A stretch of DNA of 64,000 bases from Gilliamella sp. Choc5-1. Lineage in GTDB: Bacteria; Pseudomonadota; Gammaproteobacteria; Enterobacterales; Orbaceae. The stretch covers positions 57,868 through 121,867 of the forward strand of contig NZ_LZHH01000016.1 in NCBI RefSeq assembly GCF_001690595.1. Direction: 5' to 3'. Each line of letters begins with the position of its first letter. The stretch's first letter is position 1. A model generated the notes under the pieces. That model had not been told where the DNA came from and made no database searches. It saw only the letters and a program-made list of their open reading frames with translations. Below are positions 49,806 to 58,812 of the stretch, in pieces. Both the position numbers and the translations under genes were made by a program.

Positions 49806-50161
49806 TGTCGCCATTAGTTATCATTCTTTGGGTTAGTAATATCTGTTTTGATACATTAGGGCAAGTTGCTTTTAAATTTGCCGCCATTGCTCCCAATAAC
49901 CGCGATGGTTGGTACTATTGGTTAGATTTAGCTAAAAATAAGTGGATTTGGGTTGGCATTATCGCTTATGTAGCTGAATTTTTATTATGGTTGGCTTTTT
50001 TAACATTAGTACCGCTTTCGCAAGGCGTATTACTTGCTTCATTTAATATCATTACTATCATGCTAGTAGGTCGAGTAATTTTTAAGGAATTGCTAACCAT
50101 TTATCGCTTAATTGGCATGCTATTAATCACAGCAGGCGTTATTTTTGTAGGAATGTCTTAA
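49805..50161 (+). CDS. Small SMR/EamA-type membrane transporter, subunit 1
   Basis: A 118-aa protein with four predicted helices (about 2-22, 45-65, 68-90 and 98-117), the size of SMR efflux subunits. In helix 1 the motif FDTLGQVAFKFAA has Asp where classical SMR proteins (EmrE, SugE) have the key Glu14. The second half is GRVIFKELLTIYRLIGMLLI, as in EamA half-units. It is directly followed by a similar gene; paired SMR genes usually form heterodimers (MdtIJ, YkkCD). Likely exports a cation or amine made by the cluster. Confidence 0.75.
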   Translation: MSPLVIILWVSNICFDTLGQVAFKFAAIAPNNRDGWYYWLDLAKNKWIWVGIIAYVAEFLLWLAFLTLVPLSQGVLLASFNIITIMLVGRVIFKELLTIYRLIGMLLITAGVIFVGMS

Positions 50162-50162
50162 T

Positions 50163-50564
50163 ATGGCCAGATTTTATATCATTGGATTTACCGTATTGTT
50201 GTTTTTTGACACTATTGCACAGTGTAGTTTTAAATTAACTGCAATACATGCAGAACCATTAGCTATGAGCGTTGATTGGTTAGTTCGTGTATTTACTAAT
50301 CCATGGATTTATATCTCAATAGCTGGGTATATTTTAACTTTTTTTACTTGGATGACGTTACTAAAAAAAGCCCCTGTAGGCCCTGCTTTTGCAGCATCTC
50401 ACTTTGAGATTGTAACTGTTATGGTTGTTTCAATCTGGCTATTTCACGAACCAATTACATTATTCAAGTTAATTGGCACAATACTAATTATTTCTGGCAT
50501 TCTTTTTTTAGCGTTAGCAGAAAGTAAATTATCTAAACAAGAGTCAAACAATCTTCAACGTTAA
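50163..50564 (+). CDS. Small SMR/EamA-type membrane transporter, subunit 2
   Basis: A 133-aa partner of the preceding protein, 1 bp downstream. Helix 1 again shows FDTIAQCSFKLTAI with Asp in the place of the SMR Glu, and the last helix is LFKLIGTILIISGILFLA. The C-terminus has about 15 extra polar residues. Both start with a short first helix and probably insert in opposite orientation. It ends the plus-strand operon, just before a dispersed element. Confidence 0.75.
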   Translation: MARFYIIGFTVLLFFDTIAQCSFKLTAIHAEPLAMSVDWLVRVFTNPWIYISIAGYILTFFTWMTLLKKAPVGPAFAASHFEIVTVMVVSIWLFHEPITLFKLIGTILIISGILFLALAESKLSKQESNNLQR

Positions 50565-50597
50565 ATTCCAATATAGCAAGGAAAGTAGGTGATTTTT

Positions 50598-50638
50598 ATA
50601 CTTAAACGCGTACTTTCCTGAAAATTTTTTACAAAAAT
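50598..50638 (+). repeat. Dispersed TCCTGAA/ACAAAA element
   Basis: ATACTTAAACGCGTACTTTC, then CTGAAAATTTTTTACAAAA. Sits exactly between the convergent SMR operon and the arginase-like gene, and could contain part of a terminator for both. Confidence 0.7.
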
Positions 50639-51511
50639 TTATACTGCTAATGCCTTTAATAACGTCAAATTAAGCTGATGTTGCTCTTGTTGCCAATTAA
50701 CAAGGTTATTTGGTGATATGGTAGGTTGTTTATCAAGCGAACTAAGCAAACGCTTAAACCAATTTGCTGGCTGCCATATTGATAGTTCCCCCGTAATATC
50801 GCTACCGACAATTCTAGATTTAATTGAAGAAATAGTATCAAGTAGGTGGTAAGTTTGTAATCTACCTTGATCCCAGTTGGTGTGAATAACCTCTTCACTC
50901 AATACATCTTTATCAATCGAGACATAAACAGGCTGTGCGCTATGATATTGTTCCGATAGAAAGTTAGCAATAAGATCATCTGGTGTCGCAAAATGCCGAA
51001 AAGCATGGCCTAAACCTATTTTTTTGGCCCATGTGATATTGACATCTAAGCTCCAATAGGTCAACTTTTTATGAAACAGTGGCGCCCATCGATTTTCCCA
51101 AAAATGAGCAAGCCCAATATCATGAGAGGTAATACCAAGCACATGTACATGGCTCACAAAAGGCAAACTTGCCACATAACTTACCCATGATCCACAATGG
51201 ATACCGAACAAATAACGCATATTGTCAGGATGATTATCAAAAATCACAACTTGAATCGGGTTATCAGCAGAATATTGCTTTGCTAAACGTTCAATAAGCA
51301 ATAATGAAATATGATGAAAATCACCACTCCCCATTAGTACCGTACCATAACTTTCTGGTAAAAATTGCTGTAACACATTGTTAAATTGGTTAAACGTCTT
51401 TTTAGTACAGCCAAAACGAATTGTATCTTGCCACTGGGTAACATCAATTGTGTTAGCATAATCGATTTTACCAACACTTTGATCAAAGTTGAGAATAATA
51501 GGGCATGTCAT
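50639..51511 (-). CDS. Arginase/agmatinase-fold protein
   Basis: A 290-aa protein whose motifs line up with the metal-binding set of the ureohydrolase fold: GSGDFHH near 62 (for GGDHS), IFDNHPDN near 92 (for DAHxD), SIDKDVL near 198 (for SxDxD) and SDITGE near 240. The N-terminal part is unlike arginases. It may hydrolyse a guanidino, amide or acetyl-amine bond. It overlaps the acyltransferase gene by 4 bp and is the last gene of a minus-strand operon. Family assignment rests on these motifs only. Confidence 0.68.
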   Translation of the reverse strand: MTCPIILNFDQSVGKIDYANTIDVTQWQDTIRFGCTKKTFNQFNNVLQQFLPESYGTVLMGSGDFHHISLLLIERLAKQYSADNPIQVVIFDNHPDNMRYLFGIHCGSWVSYVASLPFVSHVHVLGITSHDIGLAHFWENRWAPLFHKKLTYWSLDVNITWAKKIGLGHAFRHFATPDDLIANFLSEQYHSAQPVYVSIDKDVLSEEVIHTNWDQGRLQTYHLLDTISSIKSRIVGSDITGELSIWQPANWFKRLLSSLDKQPTISPNNLVNWQQEQHQLNLTLLKALAV

Positions 51512-52557
51512 GCTACTTTCTCCTTGTCACTTTCAAAATGACTAATCAATCTTCGTAATACAGCTCTTAATAATGGATTGCGAATATAAACTAAATGTTT
51601 TGTAAAGGTAAATTTTGCACCTAACGAAGCTTTTACTTCGGGATCAGTCCAACCTGCAATATAGTGACTAAAACCTTGCTGTAAAGCATATTCAAGATTA
51701 ACAAACCAACTTACAAAATAGAGATTAAGCGCTCTAGCCTGTGGATAAACCATACCAATATATTTATCAACTAGCATATTATTAACCACAAAACAAATAT
51801 TATATCCAACCAATTTATCATCATGATAATAAGTTACAATATGCGCATTTTGGGTTTTGTTTTGTAATAGCTGAGTAAAAAAAGATTTAGTCAATAAATC
51901 AAAATGTATTTCGCTTTGCTGATAGACATTAAGATAAAGTTGGTAATACTCATCTATAACCGCTTGTTGGTAAAAACAATCATCACCACTATGCAAAATA
52001 TGAATGGCTAGCTTGTTGCGTGATTTTAGTTTTCGTCTAAAATTTTTACGTCGACTATACGAAAAACGAGAAAAAACTTCATCCATATCACTAAAATCAA
52101 TCGGTACCCAAGCCAATGCTTGCCCTTCAACTTCAATAAAGCCTTGCGTTTTTAATGATGAAATAAGGCGTAATGAATAGTCATTGTCTTTTTCACTCAG
52201 TAAAGGCGAGGCAACAGGAATATCTTTAACAATCAAAAAAGGATATTGTTTAGCATAAGCCGTTTTTAAATTTTTAGCCAATTGATTTTCATCAACTTTA
52301 TCGTTTAATAACGAATATTCAGAAACTGTTGCTCCAACAAAGCAGGTATTAGGTTTTAAGTAGCGTTGCCATTTATGATAAAAAGGAAGCTTTTGAATTT
52401 TATGTCTGAAATCATCATCGGCAGTAGTCAAAAGATCAAACTTTGCTGAAAAAACAGGCACACCATCTTCACTAAGCCATGCTGAAAAGTCTTGTGGCGG
52501 ATGCTCTAGAAAATTGTCTATTAATTCATTGGGTTCTAACTGGTTGATGTATTTCAT
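51508..52557 (-). CDS. FemAB/GNAT-like acyl- or aminoacyltransferase
   Basis: About 349 aa from the ATG at 52557 (a GTG at 52587 would add ten residues; neither has a good ribosome site). The fold is of the large GNAT type, with the second domain at about 150-340: FSRFSYSRRKNFRRKLKSRN, the QSEIHFDLLTKSFFTQLL stretch and GFSHYIAGWTDPEVKASLGA. This resembles proteins annotated as peptidogalycan biosynthesis or BioF2-like acetyltransferases. It probably joins an acyl or aminoacyl group to an amine. Placed between the aminotransferase and the arginase-fold gene, so likely the same pathway. Confidence 0.7.
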   Translation of the reverse strand: MKYINQLEPNELIDNFLEHPPQDFSAWLSEDGVPVFSAKFDLLTTADDDFRHKIQKLPFYHKWQRYLKPNTCFVGATVSEYSLLNDKVDENQLAKNLKTAYAKQYPFLIVKDIPVASPLLSEKDNDYSLRLISSLKTQGFIEVEGQALAWVPIDFSDMDEVFSRFSYSRRKNFRRKLKSRNKLAIHILHSGDDCFYQQAVIDEYYQLYLNVYQQSEIHFDLLTKSFFTQLLQNKTQNAHIVTYYHDDKLVGYNICFVVNNMLVDKYIGMVYPQARALNLYFVSWFVNLEYALQQGFSHYIAGWTDPEVKASLGAKFTFTKHLVYIRNPLLRAVLRRLISHFESDKEKVA

Positions 52558-52592
52558 AACGTTCAAATAAATGATTGGCTGTAACACGCAAG

Positions 52593-52614
52593 CCCGCCAA
52601 TAAATATTGGCGGG
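52593..52614. promoter_or_regulatory. GC-rich hairpin between aminotransferase and acyltransferase genes
   Basis: CCCGCCAATA and TATTGGCGGG make a perfect 10-bp inverted repeat in an AT-rich spacer. No T run follows on the minus strand, so it is not a classical terminator. It may stabilise the upstream mRNA and set the ratio of the enzymes. Confidence 0.6.
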
Positions 52615-52630
52615 AATTTAAGATGAATGA

Positions 52631-54040
52631 TTAAAGTTCTTTTTTAGCTCGTGTAATTAATTGATCAAGAAGCTCAATACCTTGATCAATCTCTTGACGA
52701 GAAATATGTAATGATGGCGCAAAAGTAATCACATTTTTATAGTAACCACCAATATCAAGTACTAAGCCCATTTTGGTACCTTCCCAATCAAGATCACCTG
52801 ACATGCCAATATCAACCATTTTGTCAACAAGTGCTTTATTGGCTGTAAAGCCATCTTCTGTACAAATTTCTGCACGAAGAGCTAAACCTAAACCATCAAC
52901 TTCGCCAATCTCTTTGTGTTTCTTCTCTAGTGTTTTTAAGCCTTCAAGGAAGTAAGCTCCACTATCCATAACCATTTTTTCGTAATCAGTTTCTGAAGTC
53001 ATTTTTAATACTTCAAGACCAACTGCCGTACCTAGTGGGTTTGATGCAAATGTTGAATGTGTTGAGCCAACAGGGAACACTTCAGGATTAATTAATTCTT
53101 CGCGCGCCCATAAACCACCAAGTGGGTTAAGACCATTAGTTAATGCTTTAGCGAAAACCACAACATCAGGCTTAACATCAAAATGTTCAATTGACCAAAG
53201 TTTACCTGTACGATAAAAGCCCATTTGGATTTCATCAACGACTAATAAAATACCATACTGATCTAAAACTTTTTTAAGACCTTTAAAGTAATTACGAGGA
53301 GGAACAATATAACCACCCGTTGCTTGTAAAGGTTCAGCATAAAATGCCGCGTATTCGGCTTGCCCTACTTTTGGATCCCAAACACCGTGGTATTCGGTTT
53401 CAAATAGGCGTGCAAACTCAGCGACTAAATGTTCGCCATATTCTTCAGCAGTCATACCTTTAGGACGACGGAAAGGATATGGGAACGGAACAAACATCGC
53501 TCGATCACCAAAATGACCATAACGACGGCGGTAACGATAACTTGATGTGATTGATGAGGCGCCAAGTGTACGGCCGTGGTATCCACCTTGGAAAGCAAAC
53601 ATTAGTGATTTACCACCTGTTGCATTACGCACTACTTTTAACGAGTCTTCAATACACTGTGAACCACCTACATTGAAATGTACCCGCCCTTCATAACCAA
53701 ATCGCTTTTCCATACCTTGGGCAATGGTTTTGGCTAATTCAATTTTTGTAGGATGTAAATATTGGCTAGCGCATTGTGGTAAGGTATCAATTTGCTTTTT
53801 AAGAACATTGTTTAAGCGTTCATTGGCATAACCAAAGTTACATGCTGAGTACCACATTTGTAGATCAAGGAAAGCTTTACCTTCTTTGTCATACATGTAG
53901 CTACCTTCACAACCGTCAAAGATTTTTGGTGGCTCAACATAATGTACGGTATCACCAAAAGAGCAATATTTCGCTTCATCAGCTAACAATGTAGCATCAT
54001 CAGGACGACTGTTAGTCATTTCTAAAGTTGGTTTACTCAT
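52631..54040 (-). CDS. Class III PLP aminotransferase
   Basis: A 469-aa fold type I aminotransferase of the acetylornithine/omega-amino acid group. The PLP lysine is in VVFAKALTNGLNPLGG near 300, and the VVDEIQMGFYRTGK motif near 268 supplies the PLP-ring Asp. QGGYHGRTLGASSIT near 150 binds phosphate. Unlike ArgD it has a longer insertion with PYPFRRPKGMTAEEYGEHLV near 190-210. The amino acceptor cannot be told. It is the first gene of a minus-strand operon with the acyltransferase and arginase-fold genes. AGATAAATT is the only ribosome-site candidate. Confidence 0.85.
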   Translation of the reverse strand: MSKPTLEMTNSRPDDATLLADEAKYCSFGDTVHYVEPPKIFDGCEGSYMYDKEGKAFLDLQMWYSACNFGYANERLNNVLKKQIDTLPQCASQYLHPTKIELAKTIAQGMEKRFGYEGRVHFNVGGSQCIEDSLKVVRNATGGKSLMFAFQGGYHGRTLGASSITSSYRYRRRYGHFGDRAMFVPFPYPFRRPKGMTAEEYGEHLVAEFARLFETEYHGVWDPKVGQAEYAAFYAEPLQATGGYIVPPRNYFKGLKKVLDQYGILLVVDEIQMGFYRTGKLWSIEHFDVKPDVVVFAKALTNGLNPLGGLWAREELINPEVFPVGSTHSTFASNPLGTAVGLEVLKMTSETDYEKMVMDSGAYFLEGLKTLEKKHKEIGEVDGLGLALRAEICTEDGFTANKALVDKMVDIGMSGDLDWEGTKMGLVLDIGGYYKNVITFAPSLHISRQEIDQGIELLDQLITRAKKEL

Positions 54041-54209
54041 AATTTATCTCACTAATCAATATTCAAATACAATAAAATGTGGCATTATTATTCAAGAAAT
54101 TTGCTTGTTACAATGTACAGTTAATGTATAGATTGTGTGACGATTAGCTAAACAATTAAATCTTATTAATTTGTAATAAACATTCACTTTTTATATAAGC
54201 ATAAAAAAA

Positions 54210-54959
54210 ATGAAAAAAATACTTTGTGGACTGTCTATTTTATCTATAACCACTTTAGGAACTGCACAGTTTGCATTAGCTGAGCCAACTTCCCTTGGTT
54301 TAGGCATGGGTTGGGCAAATTCACCTTATAAAAATTATAATGATAATTATTACCCTATTCCTCATATCGTTTATGACAATGGGCTATTTTTTATTGATGA
54401 TTTATCTGCTGGCGTTTATGCTTATAATACTGATAATCAAAGCGTCTCAATTGGTGCTCGCTACTTATCTAATGAATTTAAACCACACAATTCAGATAAT
54501 CACCAATTAAGGCAACTTAATAGCCGTCACTCAACATTACTGGCAGAAATAGAATATTCTATTGTGACCAATTGGGGAGTGGTTTCTAGTAGTATCGGCG
54601 CTGATGTATTAAACGAAAGTGATAGTGTTTTAGCTAATGCCGATTATACTGTCCCTTATATGCAGGGTAATTTAATTATAGCACCGTCTATTGGTATAAA
54701 TTGGGCTAATAGTAAACATAATGATTATTATTATGGCGTTTCGCATAAAGAATCGTCTCGTTCAAAATTACAATACTTTAATGCAGGCAGTTCATTAACA
54801 CCTTATGCCGAAATAGCTGCGCAATATTCATTAACCAAAAATATAGCGACTTTTGGCGGTATTCATATCGACAAATTAACTGGTGATGCGGCAAGTAGTC
54901 CTATGGTTGACAATAGTGCTATCACTTCGGTTTATATGGGGTTATCTTATAACTTTTAA
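54210..54959 (+). CDS. MipA/OmpV-family outer-membrane protein
   Basis: A 249-aa protein with a signal peptide (1-24, ending FALA) and a beta-barrel pattern of alternating residues, ending in VYMGLSYNF with a terminal Phe. It matches the MipA/OmpV family; E. coli MipA scaffolds murein enzymes, while OmpV in Vibrio is a porin-like antigen. Several Tyr/Asn-rich loops (YKNYNDNYYP) are notable. The gene is divergent from the aminotransferase gene (170 bp), so co-regulation with that cluster is possible. Confidence 0.85.
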   Translation: MKKILCGLSILSITTLGTAQFALAEPTSLGLGMGWANSPYKNYNDNYYPIPHIVYDNGLFFIDDLSAGVYAYNTDNQSVSIGARYLSNEFKPHNSDNHQLRQLNSRHSTLLAEIEYSIVTNWGVVSSSIGADVLNESDSVLANADYTVPYMQGNLIIAPSIGINWANSKHNDYYYGVSHKESSRSKLQYFNAGSSLTPYAEIAAQYSLTKNIATFGGIHIDKLTGDAASSPMVDNSAITSVYMGLSYNF

Positions 54960-55047
54960 TTAATATTGATTGATACTCAATATCAAAATCATAATAGCAA
55001 CACTTACAATAATCAGTAATTGCTGTTTAAATGAAATAAAATCTTTA

Positions 55048-55069
55048 TTACAAAAAATTCAGGAAATAG
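55048..55069 (-). repeat. Partial dispersed TCCTGAA element
   Basis: On the minus strand TTTCCTGAATTTTTTGTAA, a short, diverged copy just upstream of rdgC. Confidence 0.45.
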
Positions 55070-55075
55070 AAAAGT

Positions 55076-55984
55076 ATGCTTTGGTTTAAAAATGCCATAA
55101 TTTACCAACTTAATAACGACACGTTACTTAATAAAGATGCAATAGAAAAAGCACTAAAGTCTCACCCTTTTACTCCATGTGGTAATTTAGACACCACAAA
55201 AATGGGCTGGGTTTCGCCTTATCATGATAATAATCAAGAGGATTTTATAGTTGATATGCAAGGGCATTTATTATTACGCATCAAAAAAGAGACAAAAATA
55301 TTGCCCTCTCCAGTAATCAAACAAGCTTTATTAGAAAAAATAGATAAACAAGAACAAGCACTAAGCAGAAAACTAACTAAAAACGAAAAAGCCACTTTAA
55401 AAGATGAAGTTATGATTGACTTAATGCCAAGAGCTTTTAGTAAATATAATCACTATTGGTTATGGTTAGATACGCATAATAAACGCATTATTGTTGACTG
55501 TAGTAGCTTTAAACAAGCCGAAGATATCTTAGCTATTTTGCGTAAAGAGCTTGGCTCGCTTGCATTAACGCCGTTATCTATTGATAAACCACTTGAACAA
55601 ATCATGACGACTTGGGTTAAAGAAAATCTGAATTTTCCACCCTTTATATTAGGCGATCAAGCCGAACTAAAAGATCCTCTTGAAGGAAATGGAATTATCA
55701 GCTGCAAAAATCAAGAAATCACCAGTGATGAAATGCGTGTTCATTTCGATTCTGGCAAATGGATCACTAAAATTAAAATTATTGATGAAAGAGGCGTCAG
55801 CTTTATTGTTAATAGCGATTTAACCTTTAAACGAATTAAATTTGATTCGGTTATCTTAGACGAAAATGAAGATATAGGATCTGATGAGTTTGATAAAAGA
55901 CTCGAAGCAGACTTTTTTATTATGGCTAATTCATTAGCCAATACCATTAATGACTTTTATATAACAATTAACAAAATAGTTTAA
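55076..55984 (+). CDS. rdgC: Recombination-associated protein RdgC
   Basis: A nucleoid-associated DNA-binding protein that forms a ring dimer and inhibits RecA. The N-terminus MLWFKNAIIYQLN, the FTPCGNLDTTKMGWVSP segment and LDTHNKRIIVDCSSFKQAED are all family hallmarks. At 302 aa it matches E. coli RdgC (303). The ATG at 55076 follows AGGAAATAG. Single gene, same direction as mipA. Confidence 0.95.
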   Translation: MLWFKNAIIYQLNNDTLLNKDAIEKALKSHPFTPCGNLDTTKMGWVSPYHDNNQEDFIVDMQGHLLLRIKKETKILPSPVIKQALLEKIDKQEQALSRKLTKNEKATLKDEVMIDLMPRAFSKYNHYWLWLDTHNKRIIVDCSSFKQAEDILAILRKELGSLALTPLSIDKPLEQIMTTWVKENLNFPPFILGDQAELKDPLEGNGIISCKNQEITSDEMRVHFDSGKWITKIKIIDERGVSFIVNSDLTFKRIKFDSVILDENEDIGSDEFDKRLEADFFIMANSLANTINDFYITINKIV

Positions 55985-56178
55985 AAAAGCATTTAAATAT
56001 TTTTTCATTGCACTATCATTATCTATAGATTTGCCTATTACATGTGCTATACTAGGCAACAGATTATGGGTGACATAATTATATAAAAATAAGTAATTGT
56101 TCTTTTTATTTAAAGTAAATTTTAAACAATAAAGAAACTAAACATCGTCTATAACAACATATAAGTTGAGGCAATAAA

Positions 56179-57273
56179 ATGAAAAAAACTACTCTAGCTC
56201 TAGCGATTGCAGTTGCAAGTTTAACAACCACTGCAGCTAATGCAGCATATGAAAATAATACTTTTTATACTGGTGCTAAATTAGGTTGGTCAGAGCTTTA
56301 TCGCTTAGATGCAAACAAAGTTCGTGTGTGGAATGACGTTGGCATTAGCACATCAAATCGTAGCAATGTTGCTGGTGGTGCTTTCCTTGGTTTTCAAGCA
56401 AATCCTTATTTAGCATTTGAATTAGGTTACGACTGGTTAGGTTCTGCTAAATATAAAAGATCTTATCGTTATGCAGGGAAAAGTTATGACGTAGGTCATA
56501 GTAAAGTTTCAGCTCAAGGCGTATCTTTAACTGGTAAATTGAGCTACCCTATCGTTGACGGTCTAGATATCTATGGTCGTGCTGGTGGTATGGTTACTAT
56601 CGCTAAATGGAAAAATGGTGGCTTAGTTAAAGACTATGAAAAACTAGATCATGGCACAAAAACAGATGTATCTCCAGTTTATGCATTAGGTGTTGACTAT
56701 CGTTTAAGTGATGATTTCTCAACTCGTTTAGAATACCAATATGTTCAAAATATTCATACTAAAACTGACGCATCTCCAGATGCGGGTACAGTAAGCTTAG
56801 GTGTTACTTACCGTTTAGCGACGTTAGATACACCAGCTCCAGTTGAATTGAAAACTGAAGTAAAACGTTATGTATTAAATGAAGATGTTCTATTTGCTTA
56901 TGCAAAAGCTGACTTAAAAGCTGAAGGTCGTCAAGCATTAGACAACTTATTAACAAACCTTGTTAAAATCAACCCAACTGAAAGTGCAGTAGTGGTAATT
57001 GGTCATACTGACCGTATTGGTTCAGAGAGCTATAACCAAAAATTATCAGAACAACGAGCTCACTCAGTAATGAAATACTTAGTTGCTAAAGGTGTTCCTG
57101 CTGACTTAATCAGTGCTCGTGGTGTAGGTAAATCTCAACCAGTTACTGGTACTAAATGTAATGCACTTCGTGGCGCTAACTTAAAAGCATGTTTAGCCCC
57201 TGATCGTCGTGTTGAAATTGAAGTTAAAGCACGTAACGTTCAAGAAGTTCAAGTAACTAATTCAACAAAATAA
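56179..57273 (+). CDS. ompA: Outer membrane protein OmpA
   Basis: A 364-aa major outer-membrane protein. Residues 1-22 are a signal peptide (ending ANA). The eight-stranded barrel spans about 23-210, starting FYTGAKLGW and ending VSLGVTYRL. The C-terminal OmpA/Pal domain that binds peptidoglycan is at about 230-360 (LSEQRAHSVMKYLVAKGVP, then NALRG and DRRVEIEV). Codon use is of the highly expressed type and GAGGC precedes the ATG. A strong terminator follows. Confidence 0.95.
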   Translation: MKKTTLALAIAVASLTTTAANAAYENNTFYTGAKLGWSELYRLDANKVRVWNDVGISTSNRSNVAGGAFLGFQANPYLAFELGYDWLGSAKYKRSYRYAGKSYDVGHSKVSAQGVSLTGKLSYPIVDGLDIYGRAGGMVTIAKWKNGGLVKDYEKLDHGTKTDVSPVYALGVDYRLSDDFSTRLEYQYVQNIHTKTDASPDAGTVSLGVTYRLATLDTPAPVELKTEVKRYVLNEDVLFAYAKADLKAEGRQALDNLLTNLVKINPTESAVVVIGHTDRIGSESYNQKLSEQRAHSVMKYLVAKGVPADLISARGVGKSQPVTGTKCNALRGANLKACLAPDRRVEIEVKARNVQEVQVTNSTK

Positions 57274-57300
57274 TTTTTGTTTTTTAGTTAGTCATTAAGA

Positions 57301-57325
57301 CCCGGTTAAAAGCCGGGTTTTTTTA
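57301..57325 (+). terminator. Terminator after ompA
   Basis: CCCGGTT and AGCCGGG pair over 7 bp (one G-U) with loop AAA, followed by TTTTTTT. Confidence 0.92.
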
Positions 57326-57373
57326 CCTCTTTTTTGTTAACAACTAAATTATATATCACCTTAGATCTACAAA

Positions 57374-57382
57374 TTATCCACA
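57374..57382 (+). promoter_or_regulatory. DnaA box in the dnaA leader
   Basis: TTATCCACA is an exact consensus DnaA box, 56 bp before dnaA. One box here fits autoregulation; no cluster of boxes was found, so it is not an origin. Confidence 0.8.
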
Positions 57383-57437
57383 AAAAAGGTTATAATGCTA
57401 CATAGTATTGTTAGTAAGAAAAGTTGAAGGAGTTGCC

Positions 57438-58796
57438 GTGCCTACCGCGATTTGGCAAGATTGCCTTTCTCAATTACAAGAAGAAATCCCTACGACGGAA
57501 TTTAATTTATGGATTCGCCCGTTGCAAGCGGAAATGGTCGATAATAAACTCTATATTTATGCTCCAAATAGATTTGTGCTAGATTGGGTAAAAAATAAAT
57601 ATTTAACCACAATATCCCAATTGCTAAATAAGCTTTTTAATGATGATTCTTTAAAATTATTTCTTGAAGTTGGTTCAACCGTATCCAAAGATAAAAAGAC
57701 GCAAAATAGCCAACGTAAAGCAGAAGTTTTACCAGCTTGGCAAACAACAAAAGAAACAAATCACAATCATACTTATCGTTCTGGTATTAATAATAAACAC
57801 ACCTTTAATAGTTTTGTTGAAGGTAAATCAAACCAACTTGCTGTTGCAGCAGCCAAACAAGTAGCTGAAAATCCGGGCAAAGCTTATAACCCTTTATTTT
57901 TATATGGTTCGACGGGTTTAGGTAAAACGCATTTATTACATGCAGTAGGTAACCAAATAATGGCATCAAAAGCCAATGCCAAAGTAGTTTACATGCACTC
58001 GGAGCGTTTTGTCCAAGATATGGTAAAAGCACTGCAAAACAATGCGATAGAAGAGTTTAAAAATTACTATCGTTCAGTTGATGCCTTACTTATTGATGAT
58101 ATTCAATTTTTTGCCAATAAAGAGCGTTCCCAAGAAGAATTTTTTCACACCTTTAACTCGTTATTAGAAGGTAATCAACAAATTATTTTAACATCAGATC
58201 GTTATCCTAAAGAGATTGATGGCGTTGAAGATCGCCTAAAATCACGTTTTGGTTGGGGATTAACCATTGCAATCGAACCGCCCGAACTTGAAACACGGGT
58301 TGCGATTTTAATGAAAAAAGCCGAAGAAAATCATATAAAATTACCTGAAGAAGTTGCTTTTTTTATTGCAAAACGATTACGCTCTAATGTTCGTGAATTA
58401 GAAGGCGCACTTAATCGGGTTATTGCTAATGCCAATTTTACAGGAAAAGCTATTACCATAGATTTTGTTAAAGATGCTTTAAAAGATTTGCTTGCTTTAC
58501 AAGAAAAACTTGTCACTATTGAAAATATACAAAAAACGGTTGCAGAATATTATAAAATTAAAGTATCAGATTTACTTTCTAAACGCCGTTCGCGTTCGGT
58601 TGCAAGGCCACGGCAAGTCGCAATGGCGCTTGCCAAAGAACTTACGAATAAAAGCTTGCCTGAAATTGGCGACGGCTTTGGTGGACGAGACCACACCACC
58701 GTATTACATGCGTGCAGAAAGATTGCCGAATTAAAAGAAGAAAGCAATGCAATTAAAGAAGATTACTCCAATTTAATTAGAACATTATCAACTTAA
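57438..58796 (+). CDS. dnaA: Chromosomal replication initiator DnaA
   Basis: Initiates replication at oriC. N-terminal domain I (1-80) has the [20 protein letters not shown] helix. The AAA+ domain holds Walker [10 protein letters not shown] near 160 and Walker [10 protein letters not shown] near 222. Domain IV ends with [15 protein letters not shown], which binds the DnaA box. I use the GTG at 57438 with GGAG upstream (452 aa); E. coli dnaA also starts with GTG. A longer frame reaches back to a TTG at 57408. Head of dnaA-dnaN-recF-gyrB. Confidence 0.97.
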   Translation: MPTAIWQDCLSQLQEEIPTTEFNLWIRPLQAEMVDNKLYIYAPNRFVLDWVKNKYLTTISQLLNKLFNDDSLKLFLEVGSTVSKDKKTQNSQRKAEVLPAWQTTKETNHNHTYRSGINNKHTFNSFVEGKSNQLAVAAAKQVAENPGKAYNPLFLYGSTGLGKTHLLHAVGNQIMASKANAKVVYMHSERFVQDMVKALQNNAIEEFKNYYRSVDALLIDDIQFFANKERSQEEFFHTFNSLLEGNQQIILTSDRYPKEIDGVEDRLKSRFGWGLTIAIEPPELETRVAILMKKAEENHIKLPEEVAFFIAKRLRSNVRELEGALNRVIANANFTGKAITIDFVKDALKDLLALQEKLVTIENIQKTVAEYYKIKVSDLLSKRRSRSVARPRQVAMALAKELTNKSLPEIGDGFGGRDHTTVLHACRKIAELKEESNAIKEDYSNLIRTLST

Positions 58797-58812
58797 AAAA
58801 AGAATCAATACT

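Noticed and set aside
57273..57438. Possible oriC before dnaA
   Set aside because: Only one exact DnaA box and no repeated AT-rich 13-mers in 165 bp.
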